Shown here: piece by piece, positions 18,316 through 27,306 of the stretch
How the letters are laid out: every line of letters begins with the position of its first letter
Position numbering within the stretch: position 1 is the stretch's first letter
NCBI GenBank assembly: GCA_026387475.1
Contig: JAPLLN010000038.1
Span: 1 to 46,462, forward strand
Direction: 5' to 3'
Length of the DNA: 46,462 nt
Origin: Candidatus Omnitrophota bacterium
GTDB lineage: Bacteria > Omnitrophota > Gorgyraeia > Gygaellales > Profunditerraquicolaceae
Notes under the pieces: generated by a model
Database searches by the model: none
Seen by the model: only the letters and a program-made list of their open reading frames with translations
What the model was told of the DNA's origin: nothing
Made by a program: the position numbers and the translations under genes

Positions 18316-19586
18316 CTGGCTTCTCCGACTACGAATAACGAACCGGTGACAAGAATAAGGTCGCCTTTGTTGCTTAACTTCCTAGCTAATGCCATAGCCT
18401 GCCTGACAGAATTAGTTTTATAAATATCGTCTCTTGTAAAATAAGCTGCCATTTTATTTACCGGGGCTGCCCGCGGAGTGTCAGCGCGGGTTAAAACTAC
18501 CTTATCGGCTAAAACCTTTAATTCCCCGCAGATCCCTTTTATATCCTTATCGCCGGATACACCTAAGACCAATATTAATTTTTTATATTTAAAATTGTCT
18601 TTTACCGCTTGTTTTAATACTTTGGCAGAAGCGGCGTTCTGCGCGCCGTCTAAAACGGTTAAAGGATCTTTAGATATAATTTCGCATCTTCCCGGCCACC
18701 GGGTTTTAGTTAATCCCCTGCTTATCGCCGCAGAGCTGATCCCGGCTCCCTCTTTATTTAAAACTTCAATCACTTCTGAACTAACCGCGGCGTTCATCTT
18801 TTGATGCTCGCCGATAAGGCTTAAGCTGACTTTGCTAACCCCGGGAGGGATCTTGTTTACCTGATAAAAGCGGCTCTTTTTTTCTCTACAGCGCTTGCGG
18901 ATAACATCCAGCGCTTCTTTTTTCTGGGGGGCGCAGATAAGCGGCACCCCCGGCTTGATTATCCCGGCCTTCTCTCCCGCGATTTTTCCCAGGGTCTTGC
19001 CTAATTTCTGCGTATGTTCGTAGCTTATCGGTGTGATCACCGAGGCCAGCGGAGTGGCCACATTAGTCGCATCCAGCCTCCCGCCTAAACCCGTTTCCAA
19101 AACAGCAAGGCCTACTCTTTTATCTTTAAAATACTGAAAGGCTAAAGCTGTGCAGACTTCAAAATATGTAAGCGGCCCGTATCGGGAGATTTTGTTGTAT
19201 TTTTTTATCGCCGGCCTTAGCCGGCTGACCAGATCCGCCAGATCTTTGCGGGAGATCATCCCCTCGAAGTCGGTTGTCGGTTGTCGGTTGTCGGTTGTCG
19301 GTTTAAGTATGCGTATACGTTCTCTAAAATCAACCAGGTGCGGAGAGGTATACAGCCCGACTTTGTGGCCCGCCTCCCTTAATATATAGGTAAGGAAAGC
19401 GCAGGTAGAGCCTTTGCCTTTGGAACCGGCCACATGGATGGATTTAAGGTTATCCTGGGGATTACCGACAAGAGCCAAAAATTCTCTGACCCGCTCTAAA
19501 TTAAACGAGTCTTGATACCGGTAGGTTGATAATTCTTCATAGTTGATAAAGCTTTCCAGATATCGGAGCGCTTCTTGATAAGTCAT
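18309..19586 (-). CDS. folC: Folylpolyglutamate synthase / dihydrofolate synthase
   Basis: HVAGSKGKGSTCAFL, YTSPHLVDFRERI, ETGLGGRLDATN. Confidence 0.93.
   Translation of the reverse strand: MTYQEALRYLESFINYEELSTYRYQDSFNLERVREFLALVGNPQDNLKSIHVAGSKGKGSTCAFLTYILREAGHKVGLYTSPHLVDFRERIRILKPTTDNRQPTTDFEGMISRKDLADLVSRLRPAIKKYNKISRYGPLTYFEVCTALAFQYFKDKRVGLAVLETGLGGRLDATNVATPLASVITPISYEHTQKLGKTLGKIAGEKAGIIKPGVPLICAPQKKEALDVIRKRCREKKSRFYQVNKIPPGVSKVSLSLIGEHQKMNAAVSSEVIEVLNKEGAGISSAAISRGLTKTRWPGRCEIISKDPLTVLDGAQNAASAKVLKQAVKDNFKYKKLILVLGVSGDKDIKGICGELKVLADKVVLTRADTPRAAPVNKMAAYFTRDDIYKTNSVRQAMALARKLSNKGDLILVTGSLFVVGEARC
19269..19303. repeat. Heptanucleotide tandem repeat, (GTCGGTT)x5, inside folC
   Basis: Five exact consecutive copies GTCGGTTGTCGGTTGTCGGTTGTCGGTTGTCGGTT; encodes PTTDNRQPTTD on the minus strand. 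Confidence 0.95.
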
Positions 19587-19589
19587 GCA

Positions 19590-21149
19590 TCAATGGCGGA
19601 AATGCCTCATCCCGGTAAAGACCATGGCGATCTTATGCTTATCCGCCATTTTAATTATCGCCTCATCCGCGATAGAGCCGCCCGGCTGGATGATCGCCTT
19701 GATCTTATATTTAGCGGCTAATTGTATGGCGTCTTCTTTAGGGAAGAACGCATCCGACGCCAGGACCGCGCCGGGAGTAGCCTTTCCCGCTTTCTTGGTT
19801 GAGATAAATACGGAATCAACGCGAGACATTTGTCCCGCGCCGATGCCGACGGTCTTAGTCCCCTTGGTCAAGATAATGGCATTGGATTTTACATGCTTGG
19901 CTACTTTCCAGCCAAAGAGCAGGCTCTCCATCTCTTTCTGGGTAGGTTTCTTTTTAGTGACGACTTTCAGATTATTCATATCCAGGGTCGCCGAGTCCTT
20001 ATCCTGGAGGAGAAGGCCTCCGCTTACCCGTTTAAAATCCGTTTCTTTTATCGGCTGTAAATCATTTAACTCGAGGAGCCTTAGGTTTTTCTTATCTTTA
20101 AAAAGCTCCAAGGCGTCTTTATCAAAGCCCGGAGCAATAATACACTCTAAGAATCCGCTCTTAGCCACGACCTTGCCGGTCTTTAAGTCCATCTTGCGGT
20201 TTAATGCCACGATACCGCCGAACGCAGAAAGCTTATCGCACTTCCAGGCCTCCACGAATGCCTTATCTAGAGATTTATCTTCGGCAACACCGCACGGGTT
20301 ATTGTGCTTTACGATCACCGCCGCGGGATTCGAGAATTCCTTGATTAATTCCAAAGTGGCATTTAAATCCAGAATATTATTAAAAGATAATTCTTTTCCT
20401 TGGAGCTGTTTCAGGTTTACCACCCCTTCATTTCTTCCTTTTTCTTTGTAAAATGCGGCTTTCTGGTGGGGATTCTCGCCGTAACGTAACTTCTGGATCT
20501 TTTCAAAACTCAACGTCAGGTCTTTGGGAAAAGCAGAACCGCTATCTGTCTTGCCTTTGAAATAATTGTTAAGGTAAGAGAATATCGCCGCGTCATATTG
20601 CGAAGTCCTGCCATAAACCTCTATACCCAGGTCGCGCAATAATTCCTTAGGGAGGCTCCCTTTATTCTTCTTAAGTTCCGCGATCACCATTTCGTAGCGC
20701 GCAGGATTGCAGATAACCGCCACTGACTGATGGTTCTTAGCCGCGGAGCGCAGCATCGAAGGCCCGCCGATATCTATATTTTCGATCACTTCCTCGATTG
20801 AAACGCCCGGTTTCTGGGTGGTCTTTTCAAACGGGTACAGATTAACGACTACCATATCGATTAAGCCGATGCCGTTTCTTTTTATCGTCTCCATGTGCTC
20901 GGGGTTCTCTCTTAAAGCCAGGAGCCCGCCGTGGATCTTAGGGTGCAGGGTCTTGACCCTGCCGTCGAGCATTTCGGGAAAACCCGTATACGCCCCGACC
21001 TCGATGACTTCAACCCCGGCCTCGCGCAGCATCTTGGCTGTGCCGCCGGTAGAGAGAATCTCTACGTCAAACTTCTTTAATTCTTTGGCTAGATCCAGAA
21101 CACCGGTCTTATCGGAAACACTGATCAACGCGCGCTTAATCTTAACCAT
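19590..21149 (-). CDS. purH: Bifunctional AICAR transformylase / IMP cyclohydrolase
   Basis: RALISVSDKTGVLDLAKEL...STGGTAKMLREAGV; KHNNPCGVA; C-terminal GMRHFRH. Confidence 0.97.
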   Translation of the reverse strand: MVKIKRALISVSDKTGVLDLAKELKKFDVEILSTGGTAKMLREAGVEVIEVGAYTGFPEMLDGRVKTLHPKIHGGLLALRENPEHMETIKRNGIGLIDMVVVNLYPFEKTTQKPGVSIEEVIENIDIGGPSMLRSAAKNHQSVAVICNPARYEMVIAELKKNKGSLPKELLRDLGIEVYGRTSQYDAAIFSYLNNYFKGKTDSGSAFPKDLTLSFEKIQKLRYGENPHQKAAFYKEKGRNEGVVNLKQLQGKELSFNNILDLNATLELIKEFSNPAAVIVKHNNPCGVAEDKSLDKAFVEAWKCDKLSAFGGIVALNRKMDLKTGKVVAKSGFLECIIAPGFDKDALELFKDKKNLRLLELNDLQPIKETDFKRVSGGLLLQDKDSATLDMNNLKVVTKKKPTQKEMESLLFGWKVAKHVKSNAIILTKGTKTVGIGAGQMSRVDSVFISTKKAGKATPGAVLASDAFFPKEDAIQLAAKYKIKAIIQPGGSIADEAIIKMADKHKIAMVFTGMRHFRH

Positions 21150-21171
21150 TTCCTCTCCTTTTAATATTGAA

Positions 21172-21873
21172 TTATTTGTTAAAGCGGAAGTTAACGAGGT
21201 CCGTATCCTGCATCACATATTCTTTCTGCTCTAATCGTAATTTTCCCGCCTGCTTGGCCCGCGACTCTCCGCCGCAAGACATAAAATCCGCGAAACTTAT
21301 TATCTCGGCGCGGATAAAACCCTGCTGGATATCGGAATGTATTGTCCCGGCTGCTTCCCAGGCAGTAGTCCCTTTTCTAATCAGCCAGGCGCGGGTCTCT
21401 TTCTCTCCGGTGGTAAAGAAACTGATATAATTGCTCTCTTTTAAACATCTCGCCAAGAGCCCGTTGATATCTTCTAAATCCTGGGGAACGGCCACCGTGA
21501 CCGGCCGCAGCGTATAAAGCCCGAAGGCGGCAATGATCTTTTTCTGCGCCTCGTCCAGCGCCACCGTTGAGACGAATTCTTCCTTTTCCAGTGCGGCCTT
21601 AAATTTGTTCAATATTACTTTCTCCGCTTCGTCGCTGGCGCGCGAGAGGCGGGTCTCCACAAACTCCAGGTCATTGAGGATCAGGTCCATGCGGGAGTCT
21701 TTGCCTACGATTATTCCGTCGGAATCCAAAGCCTCTTTTTCGCCTACTACTTCTACCTGCACATAAGTCTTCTTCTTGGCCTTAGTGATGCTGTCGACTT
21801 CGTCAAGCCGGGGATCTTTGATATTGTGTTTGCCCGGGTTAATTCCCGGGATGGAATGAACGCTTATCTTCAT
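21172..21873 (-). CDS. YchF-like protein (TGS/YchF C-terminal region) lacking the GTPase core
   Basis: KDPRLDEVDSI..., LNDLEFVETRLSRA, SFFTTGEKETRAWLIRKGTTAWEAAGTIHSDIQQGFIRAEIISFADFM..., YVMQDTDLVNFRFNK match YchF; no P-loop. Confidence 0.85.
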   Translation of the reverse strand: MKISVHSIPGINPGKHNIKDPRLDEVDSITKAKKKTYVQVEVVGEKEALDSDGIIVGKDSRMDLILNDLEFVETRLSRASDEAEKVILNKFKAALEKEEFVSTVALDEAQKKIIAAFGLYTLRPVTVAVPQDLEDINGLLARCLKESNYISFFTTGEKETRAWLIRKGTTAWEAAGTIHSDIQQGFIRAEIISFADFMSCGGESRAKQAGKLRLEQKEYVMQDTDLVNFRFNK

Positions 21874-21881
21874 AGATATAA

Positions 21882-23846
21882 TTAGGCTTCTTCCTGTTTT
21901 TTGGTTGCTTGGTATTTTACGATGATCGGCTGGGCGATCTTATGCGGAACCTCTTCGTAATGCGAGAAACGCATAATATACATCCCCCTGCCTCCGGTTA
22001 TGGAGCGCAGGTCATTGGCATATTTAAACATTTCGGACAAAGGAATCTGGGCCTTGACTACCTGGGACCTTCCCTTGACATCCATTCCCATTACCCTTCC
22101 GCGCCGGGAATTGATATCCCCGGAAATAGCCCCGAGGAATTCTTCGGGGATGCTTATTTCAACATCCATTATAGGCTCAAGCAGGACCGGCCCGGCCTCA
22201 TTGACCGCTTTTCTTAAGGCCATAGCCCCGGCGATCTGAAAGGCCATATCCGATGAATCCACGTCGTGGTACGAGCCGTCGAAGAGTGTAACGCGTATAT
22301 CTTCGATAGGATAACCCGCGACCGCGCCTTCAAGAGCAGCCTGACGCACGCCTTTTTCAGCCGAGGGGATAAAGTTCCTGGGGATAGCCCCCCCGAATAC
22401 CTTATCTACGAACTCCACGCCTTTGCCTCTCTCCAGCGGCTGGACCTCGATCCAGACATCGCCGTATTGGCCGCGGCCACCTGACTGGCGCTTGAATTTT
22501 CCCTGCACCTTGGTGCTCTTAGTAATAGTTTCTTTATAAGAAACTTTGGGCGTGCCTAATTCCACCTGCACGTTAAACCGTTTCTTAAGGCGCCCCACCA
22601 TGACCGCAAGATGCTGATCACCCATTCCGGAAATAATCAGTTCTTTGGTCTGCGGGTCATGCGTGAATTTAAAAGTCGGGTCTTCCGCGCAGAGCTTATG
22701 CAGGGCATCGGATATCTTTTCTTCGTCTTCGCGGGTCTTTGGTTTTACCGAAGCCGAGATCGAGGCCTCGGGGAAAACTACCGCCGGAAATAAAAACTGC
22801 TCCTTATCCTGCGAGACCGAATCCGACATCCCTGTCTCTTTAAGTTTGGCGATGGCGATGATATCACCGCACCCGGCGGAATCTATCTGCCTCTGCTCTT
22901 TACCCTGCAGTATAAAGATCGAACCTATCCTCTCCTTGATCTTCTTGCTGACGTTGTAAAATCCGGTATTGGGAGCCAGCTGCCCGGAGAAGACCCTTAA
23001 CAATGTGAGCTGTCCGACGTAAGGGTCGGATATATTCTTAAAGACAAACGCCGAAAACGGGGCGCTGTCGCTAAACACCACTTCTTTTGCGCTCTCCGGC
23101 TTTAACCCGTCTTTTGCCTCTATCGCAGGGCGCATACCCGGATCAGGCAGATACTGCACGATATCTTCGATCAGGTCCTGAATGCCTTTATCCGCCGCGG
23201 CCGAGCCCGTTACAATGGGAAAGAGCTTGCGTTTGACTACCGCCTGCGCCAGGCCGCTCTTTATCTCTTCCTGCGACAACTTCATCACTTCCAGGTATTT
23301 CTCCAGCAGTTTATCGTCGCTTTCGGCGATAGCCTCCATCAGGTCCGGGTCTTCAAGTGAATCGATTATCAAACAGCTCTTGGAAAAATTCGATTTTAAC
23401 CCTGCGACCACCTTATTCACGTCAACGTCGGGCTTATCTATTTTATTGATAAAGATGATCGCCGGCAGATTCATCTCCTCCGCCATGGCCCAGGCGCGCT
23501 CCGTCCCCACTTCTATCCCGGCGGAGGCGTCGACGACGATCACCGCGCTGTCGACTGCACGCGACGCAGAGATCATCTCCGCGCAGAAATCCGCGTAACC
23601 CGGGGTATCGATAAACTGCAGGCGCGCGCCTTTATATTCGCAAAAGAGCAGGCTTAAATTTATGGAGTTTTTTCTTTCGATCTCGTCGAAGCTGTAGTCG
23701 CTGACGGTAGTCCCGTCTTCCACCCTTCCTTTTCTGGTGGTGGCTTTACAGAAATAAAGCAGGCTTTCGGCAAGGGTTGTTTTTCCTGAGTGGGCATGGC
23801 CTAAGAGGATAAAATTTCTTTTAAACTTGGCGTCCATTGCAGGCAC
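21882..23846 (-). CDS. Elongation factor G-like translational GTPase paralogue
   Basis: P-loop GHAHSGKT, DTPGYADF, NKID, C-terminal SITGGRGMYIMRFSHYEEVP. Confidence 0.9.
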   Translation of the reverse strand: MPAMDAKFKRNFILLGHAHSGKTTLAESLLYFCKATTRKGRVEDGTTVSDYSFDEIERKNSINLSLLFCEYKGARLQFIDTPGYADFCAEMISASRAVDSAVIVVDASAGIEVGTERAWAMAEEMNLPAIIFINKIDKPDVDVNKVVAGLKSNFSKSCLIIDSLEDPDLMEAIAESDDKLLEKYLEVMKLSQEEIKSGLAQAVVKRKLFPIVTGSAAADKGIQDLIEDIVQYLPDPGMRPAIEAKDGLKPESAKEVVFSDSAPFSAFVFKNISDPYVGQLTLLRVFSGQLAPNTGFYNVSKKIKERIGSIFILQGKEQRQIDSAGCGDIIAIAKLKETGMSDSVSQDKEQFLFPAVVFPEASISASVKPKTREDEEKISDALHKLCAEDPTFKFTHDPQTKELIISGMGDQHLAVMVGRLKKRFNVQVELGTPKVSYKETITKSTKVQGKFKRQSGGRGQYGDVWIEVQPLERGKGVEFVDKVFGGAIPRNFIPSAEKGVRQAALEGAVAGYPIEDIRVTLFDGSYHDVDSSDMAFQIAGAMALRKAVNEAGPVLLEPIMDVEISIPEEFLGAISGDINSRRGRVMGMDVKGRSQVVKAQIPLSEMFKYANDLRSITGGRGMYIMRFSHYEEVPHKIAQPIIVKYQATKKQEEA

Positions 23847-23880
23847 TCCTTGTTAACAAAGTATTCTGGCGGGAGAAAAT

Positions 23881-23909
23881 ATTATATAATGCCGGCGTTT
23901 GAGGGTCAA
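23881..23909 (-). promoter_or_regulatory. Sigma-70-like promoter upstream of the EF-G-like gene
   Basis: Minus strand TTGACC (23909..23904) - 17 nt - TATAAT (23886..23881), followed by AAGGAG near the ATG at 23846. Confidence 0.65.
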
Positions 23910-23927
23910 GGCTAAATTAGGCGGGGA

Positions 23928-25112
23928 TTATTCCAGGTAAGTGTAAATTTTACCTTTGTAGTTACGCAGGACGTATTTTCCTTTCGCCTGCGAAAGGATA
24001 TAATTCGGGCCGACGGGGATCTTCCCGCCGCCTCCGGGCCCGTCTATTACGTAAGTGGGCACGGCGTATCCTGAAGTGTGTCCTCGCAATTTTTCAATGA
24101 TGTTAATACCAACGGCAACGGGGGTGCGGAAATGCTGGGTCCCGCGCACAGGGTCACATTGATATATGTAATACGGCCTGACCCGGATCTGAAGAAGCTC
24201 ATGCACCAGTTTCTTCATGATATACGGCCGGTCATTGATGCCTTTTAATAACACGGTCTGGCTCCCTAAAGGAATGCCGGCTTCCGAAAGCATATCGCAG
24301 GCGAGTTTGCAGCGCTTAGTGATCTCTTTGGGATGATTAAAATGTATGCTCATCCAGACAGGAGAATATTTCTTAAGCATGTTCGCCAAACCCTCGGTTA
24401 TCCTCTGGGGAAGCGTAACCGGGACGCGCGTGCCTATCCTTAAGAATTCTACGTGGGATATTTCGCGTATCCTGCTGACAAGGATCTCCAAAACATCGTC
24501 TTCCAGGGTCAGCGGGTCTCCTGCGGAGATCAGGACGTCCCTGACCTTTCTGTTCGCTTTGATATATTCGATAGCGGCGTCGAATTTTGACGCCGAGTTG
24601 TCTTCTTTTTCGTGTTCCCCAACCAGCCTTCTCCTGGTGCAATGGCGGCAATACATGGCGCAATGATCGGTTGCAAGCAAGAGTACCCTGTCCGGATAAC
24701 GGTGCACCAGATGGGGCGCCGGTGAATCGCGGTCCTCGGCGCAAGGGTCGACCATTTCATGCGGGGCGACTATTGATTCGGCAGCGACGGGGACTGCCTG
24801 CCTTCTGATCGGACACGCGGGGTCTTCCGGGTCGATAAGAGTGGCCCAATAAGGAGTGATCGCCAGAGAGAGCCTCCCTTTGGCTTTATCGAGGCCCTTT
24901 TCTTCTTCGGGGGTCAATTTTATTATTTGAGATAACTCATCCTTGGAGCGTATTCTGTGTTTTAACTGCCAATGCCAGTCTTCCCAGTCCAGAGGATTGA
25001 CGTCTTTGTAAAGCGATATCTGCTGATAATCGCGCTGCCTCCTCGATGAACGCGCGGGCGCTGCTATTTCGGCTTGTGTCTTCTGATTTTCGGTTAAAGT
25101 AGGGTTACTCAA
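23928..25112 (-). CDS. kamA: KamA-family radical SAM protein (lysine 2,3-aminomutase-like)
   Basis: DHCAMYCRHCTRRRLVG, SAGDPLTLEDDVLE, YIYQCDPVRGTQHFRTPV, VIDGPGGGGKIPV. Confidence 0.93.
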   Translation of the reverse strand: MSNPTLTENQKTQAEIAAPARSSRRQRDYQQISLYKDVNPLDWEDWHWQLKHRIRSKDELSQIIKLTPEEEKGLDKAKGRLSLAITPYWATLIDPEDPACPIRRQAVPVAAESIVAPHEMVDPCAEDRDSPAPHLVHRYPDRVLLLATDHCAMYCRHCTRRRLVGEHEKEDNSASKFDAAIEYIKANRKVRDVLISAGDPLTLEDDVLEILVSRIREISHVEFLRIGTRVPVTLPQRITEGLANMLKKYSPVWMSIHFNHPKEITKRCKLACDMLSEAGIPLGSQTVLLKGINDRPYIMKKLVHELLQIRVRPYYIYQCDPVRGTQHFRTPVAVGINIIEKLRGHTSGYAVPTYVIDGPGGGGKIPVGPNYILSQAKGKYVLRNYKGKIYTYLE

Positions 25113-26110
25113 TTCAACCTCTCCCTTTCGTGAGCGCTCAACAATATCGCTTCAATAAGGTCTTCGTAATTCATCCCCGCGGCATATGCCATAAGCGGGA
25201 AATTAGATTCCTTGGGGTCTAACCCCGGAAGGGGGTTTATCTCCAAAACGTAAGGCACATTAAATTTATCCAGCCGTATATCGGTGCGCGATATATCAAG
25301 ACAGCCTACGGCGCGATGCGTTTTAAGCGCTACCTCTTTTACCCGCGCCTCGGTTGCCTTATCTAAACGCGCCGGGCAATGAAAAGTCGGGACCAACCCC
25401 AGCTCGCGGTTACCCTGAAACTCTTTCATCCTCCAGGAATAAAAATATTCGCCGCTGTCTTTGCAATTTGAGAAATCTATCTCAAGCACCGGGAGGATCT
25501 CGACCTTGCCGTTTTCCAGAATACCGACGGTAAGCTCCCTGCCTTCGATAAACTCTTCTACCAGCGCCTCCTGGCGGTATAAATCAATAATCTCCCGGAC
25601 CTTAGTATAAAGCTCTTCCTTATTCCGTACCACGTTCGATTTATTTATTCCCTTAGCCGAACCCTCGCAATTAGGCTTTACGATCAGGGGAAATTTTAAT
25701 TCCGCGCTGAGTTCTTCGTCGCCTTTTGAAAAAAGCTGAAAATCAGGAGTAGGGATATTTTCCGCCTTCAATATTTTCTTAGTAGTGGTCTTATTCATGG
25801 CCAACGCCAGCGAAAAGGCCTTTGAACCGGTGTAGGGGATATCCAGATAATCGAGTATGGCCGGCATCTGCGACTCGCGGAACTTGCCACGCTCGCCCTC
25901 CGCGATATTAAAAACCATATCCACCTGGCTCTTACGGAAAAACGAGACCAGGTCAGGGCGTCCCATATCTACCGCCTCCACGACATGCCCGCGCTTTTCT
26001 AACGCCCCCATTATCGCGTTAATGGTCTGCTCGGAATCGCACTCCGAGAAATAATCCGCCGGCTTATTCTCGTCCTTCTTTTTTAAATTATAGGTCAGGG
26101 CTACTTTCAT
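25109..26110 (-). CDS. D-alanine--D-alanine ligase-like ATP-grasp enzyme (copy 2)
   Basis: NIAEGERGKFRESQMPAILDYLDIPYTGS, PLIVKPNCEGSAKGI, LEINPLPGLDP. Confidence 0.9.
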   Translation of the reverse strand: MKVALTYNLKKKDENKPADYFSECDSEQTINAIMGALEKRGHVVEAVDMGRPDLVSFFRKSQVDMVFNIAEGERGKFRESQMPAILDYLDIPYTGSKAFSLALAMNKTTTKKILKAENIPTPDFQLFSKGDEELSAELKFPLIVKPNCEGSAKGINKSNVVRNKEELYTKVREIIDLYRQEALVEEFIEGRELTVGILENGKVEILPVLEIDFSNCKDSGEYFYSWRMKEFQGNRELGLVPTFHCPARLDKATEARVKEVALKTHRAVGCLDISRTDIRLDKFNVPYVLEINPLPGLDPKESNFPLMAYAAGMNYEDLIEAILLSAHERERLN

Positions 26111-27099
26111 TTTATGTTGTATCTTTTTAAAGCGCTGTTAAGTATCTTGCCGATCATCTGTTCATAGGTGATCCCCTGCACTTTGGCAATAAGCATAAAG
26201 ACATCTTCGGTCGACAGAGACGGGAGCGGATTGATCTCTAACACAAAAGGATTACCCGCTTTATCGACGCGGAAGTCCACTCTTCCGAAGTCAAGCGAGT
26301 CTACCGCTTTATAGACCATTAAAGCGTAATCCTGCATCTGCTTAGTCAGTTTCGCGCTTATCGGCGCGGGGCAGACATATTCCAATCTATCGGAGGTGAT
26401 GCGCGCGAAGGTATAGAATTTTTCGTCCAGGTCGAGGCTACCGTCTATCTTTACCTGCACCACGGGTAAAACCTGCGCAGGGTCATTCCCGACGATAGCT
26501 ACCGTAAATTCCTGTCCGGTAATGAACTCTTCGATCAGGGCCGGCTGTTTATAAGTTTTAGTGATCAGGTCAACCTGACGCTCCAGCTCTTTGCTATTAG
26601 CAACGCGGGAGTTATCGCTTAGGCCTTTAGATGAACCTTCAAAACGCGGCTTGACGATCATCGGGAATTTCAAATGATCCAGATCGGCGAGCTTTGCGCT
26701 GGAGTCGACTTCCATGAATTTCGGCGTAGGTATTCCCTCGGCGATAAATACCTTCTTGGCCATGACCTTGTCCAGGGTAAGTCCCAGGGTAAGGGCATCG
26801 GAGCCCACAAAAGGAATGCCGGCCATCTCTAAAAGAATAGGGACCTGCGATTCGCGGTTCCTGCCTAAGGTGTGGCCTTCGGAGATATTAAAGACGATGT
26901 CTACTTTAAGCGAATTCAACCTCTCCAGCAGATTCGAGGCATTCCCGATACGCTCCACGACAAAACCGTTAGCCTCGATAGCATTCGCGATCACGTCTAT
27001 CGTGGAGATATGGTCGAATTCGGCGTTGGCGTCCGGCGGGTCTCCCGGCTTAAACTGGTAATCTGTCTTTAAATCGTAAGTTAATCCTACTTTTTTCAT
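26107..27099 (-). CDS. D-alanine--D-alanine ligase-like ATP-grasp enzyme (copy 1)
   Basis: NISEGHTLGRNRESQVPILLEMAGIPFVGSDALT, PMIVKPRFEGSSKGL, LEINPLPSLS. Confidence 0.9.
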   Translation of the reverse strand: MKKVGLTYDLKTDYQFKPGDPPDANAEFDHISTIDVIANAIEANGFVVERIGNASNLLERLNSLKVDIVFNISEGHTLGRNRESQVPILLEMAGIPFVGSDALTLGLTLDKVMAKKVFIAEGIPTPKFMEVDSSAKLADLDHLKFPMIVKPRFEGSSKGLSDNSRVANSKELERQVDLITKTYKQPALIEEFITGQEFTVAIVGNDPAQVLPVVQVKIDGSLDLDEKFYTFARITSDRLEYVCPAPISAKLTKQMQDYALMVYKAVDSLDFGRVDFRVDKAGNPFVLEINPLPSLSTEDVFMLIAKVQGITYEQMIGKILNSALKRYNIK

Positions 27100-27111
27100 A
27101 GATTATAAATA

Positions 27112-27143
27112 AAAAAGGGCTCTTGCTGCCTTAAGAGAGCCCT
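27112..27143 (-). terminator. Intrinsic terminator-like hairpin with T-tract (minus-strand transcript), directly upstream of the ATP-grasp gene
   Basis: Minus strand AGGGCTCTCTTAAGGCAGCAAGAGCCCTTTTTT; 8-bp stem AGGGCTCT/AGAGCCCT then U-run. Confidence 0.65.
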
Positions 27144-27225
27144 GCGGATATCCTTATTTTCCAATTTATTCTAAACGCCTCCGGAAATTTCGCACAAAAT
27201 ATTGTAATTACGATAATATTTTTCC

Positions 27226-27243
27226 ACAATATATAGATATTGT
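27226..27243. promoter_or_regulatory. Inverted repeat ACAATAT-ATAG-ATATTGT overlapping a TTGACA (-35-like) element
   Basis: 7-bp perfect arms; TTGACA on the minus strand at 27246..27241. Confidence 0.45.
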
Positions 27244-27306
27244 CAAGGTTTTTTTGAAATTTCGGGTACCATCCGGGAGTGATTTTATCGACGGGAAACG
27301 CCTGGA

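Noticed and set aside
19585-20451. 288-aa plus-strand ORF opposite purH
   Set aside because: Shadow ORF of a clear PurH on the minus strand.
27194-27243. Paired AT-rich palindromes as NrdR boxes
   Set aside because: Centre-to-centre spacing is about 35 bp rather than the roughly 31-32 bp expected, sequences deviate from the NrdR consensus, and no ribonucleotide reductase gene is adjacent.
27265-27278. Minus-strand GGATGGTACCCG resembling a T-box core (AGGGTGGTACCGCG)
   Set aside because: Partial match only, about 120 nt from the terminator and not part of its stem; no specifier-loop architecture seen; KpnI-like palindromes occur by chance.
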